From the NCBI GenBank assembly GCA_002364555.1, contig DEYM01000022.1, positions 4,309-12,506 on the forward strand: DNA of 8,198 nt, written 5' to 3'. The DNA is from Phycisphaerales bacterium UBA3158 (GTDB lineage Bacteria; Planctomycetota; Phycisphaerae; Phycisphaerales; SM1A02). The translations under genes and the position numbers were made by a program. Positions within the stretch are counted from its first letter, which is position 1; each line of letters opens with the position of its first letter. This document shows, in pieces, positions 7,252 to 8,198 of the stretch. The notes under the pieces were generated by a model, which saw only the letters and a program-made list of their open reading frames with translations, had not been told where the DNA came from and searched no databases.

Positions 7252-8198
7252 GTGAACTTTCTGCTTGAAACACTTCGACTCGGGTTGAACAACCTGCGAC
7301 TGCACATGCTTCGCTCAACCCTCACCAGCCTCGGGATCATTCTCGGGGTGGCGGCTGTCATTCTCATGGTGGCCATTGGAGAAGGCAACAAGAACGCGGC
7401 CATTCGAGACATCCAGGCATTGGGCGCCAAGAACATCATCATTCGTTCACAGAGGCCTCCGGAGTCGAACAGTTCGACGGAACAACGTTCTCTGACGATC
7501 AAGTATGGATTGACCGACGTGGATCTGTCTAGGATCGAATCCTTCATGACAGGTGTTGAGAAGATCGTCCCCGTGAAGACCGTTGGATCGGAGGTCTCCT
7601 TCGATTCCAGGCGGACGACAAGCCAGACCTTCGGGACGACTCCGGAACTCCGCGAGACCTTGAATCTGAAGCTGCAGCCCGGGGGTCGCTACCTCGTATC
7701 CGAGGATCTGGAGAACCGAAGTCGTGTGGCGGTGATTGGAAACAGCATCTCCGAGCAGTTCTTTCCACTCGAGGATCCCATCGGAAAGAAGATCAGAATC
7801 GACAACCAGGTCTTTGCCGTCATCGGTGTGCTTCAGGAAGTGGGCGTCTCGGGTGGGGCGGGAGCCGCCTTGATCGGGCGTGATCTCAATCTCGACATCC
7901 ACATACCACTGTCCACGTCGAAGATGGAATTCGGAGACGTCTATTCACGTCGATCCACCGGTTCCTTCGCTCGTGAAGAGGTTCGATTGGCTGAAATCTA
8001 CATAACTGCCCAGGAATCCGAGGATGTGATAGCGGAGGCTGAACGCGTTCGGAGATTGATCGACATCGATCATGGTGAGAAAAAGGATGTCTCGATCATC
8101 GTCCCTTGGGAGCTTCTCGAGAACGTCAAGAAGACCACGTTCGCGATGAACATCCTCCTGACCGCCATTGCTGCGATCAGTCTGCTTGTCGGCGGTAT
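7252..8198 (+). CDS. MacB/FtsX-type ABC transporter permease, 3' end outside window
   Basis: N-terminal 315 residues of a permease of the MacB/LolC-like family, which passes mechanical force from a cytoplasmic ATPase to a periplasmic domain to export lipoproteins, peptides or drugs. The N-terminus carries the family hallmark LHMLRSTLTSLGIILGVAAV (17-36), forming TM1 and ending with VAIGEG. A MacB_PCD-type periplasmic domain spans about 45-290, with GTTPEL (128-133), GGRYL (144-148), VAVIG (159-163), DPIGKKI (175-181) and FAVIGVL (188-194). TM2 begins near residue 297, where the FtsX domain starts, and the window then ends. GTG 7252 is chosen because it follows an in-frame stop at 7243, has GGTGA upstream, and gives the usual short cytoplasmic lead (VNFLLETLRLGLNNLR). 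It is the first gene of its unit; the matching ATPase is not in the window and may lie downstream or elsewhere. Confidence 0.92.
   Translation, partial: MNFLLETLRLGLNNLRLHMLRSTLTSLGIILGVAAVILMVAIGEGNKNAAIRDIQALGAKNIIIRSQRPPESNSSTEQRSLTIKYGLTDVDLSRIESFMTGVEKIVPVKTVGSEVSFDSRRTTSQTFGTTPELRETLNLKLQPGGRYLVSEDLENRSRVAVIGNSISEQFFPLEDPIGKKIRIDNQVFAVIGVLQEVGVSGGAGAALIGRDLNLDIHIPLSTSKMEFGDVYSRRSTGSFAREEVRLAEIYITAQESEDVIAEAERVRRLIDIDHGEKKDVSIIVPWELLENVKKTTFAMNILLTAIAAISLLVGG

Noticed and set aside
7447..7902. Minus-strand open frame of 151 codons opposite the permease
   Set aside because: The plus-strand frame encodes recognisable MacB periplasmic motifs throughout, so this is a shadow.

Overview
The window reads as a dense stretch of chromosome from a bacterium with mid-range G+C content. 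The gene content is housekeeping plus membrane signalling and transport. There are no mobile elements, RNA genes, CRISPR arrays or long gaps. A K+-dependent type membrane pyrophosphatase, RsfS, TrmB, a ClpX-like zinc-finger protein and weak use of Shine-Dalgarno sites would fit a planctomycete (perhaps Phycisphaerae-like) or a related PVC-group bacterium. That placement is inference, not something the sequence proves.

Positions 1-5189 carry five plus-strand genes packed like one operon. They are the C-terminal three quarters of a membrane-bound ion-pumping pyrophosphatase (hppA, cut by the window edge), the ribosomal silencing factor rsfS (3 bp gap), a secreted alpha/beta hydrolase (30 bp gap), the tRNA m7G46 methyltransferase trmB (4 bp ATGA overlap) and a small protein with two C4 zinc-finger-like repeats (3 bp gap). 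The last two genes have clear Shine-Dalgarno sites lying inside the end of the gene before them, so translation is probably coupled.

Positions 5190-7185 run on the minus strand: a 109-residue protein of unknown function, then a membrane histidine kinase 22 bp downstream. The kinase stop codon abuts the zinc-finger gene's stop codon with no base between them, and a small imperfect hairpin is centred on that junction. A 66 bp divergent gap (7186-7251) separates this unit from a plus-strand MacB/FtsX-type ABC transporter permease that runs off the window end.

No single new system stands out. The points most worth checking are a hydrolase whose nucleophile elbow carries Asp in place of the expected Ser, a roughly 126-residue extracytoplasmic insertion in the pyrophosphatase, the tandem zinc-finger protein coupled to trmB, a possible leaderless promoter arrangement at two start codons, and a roughly three-fold excess of GATC across the window.
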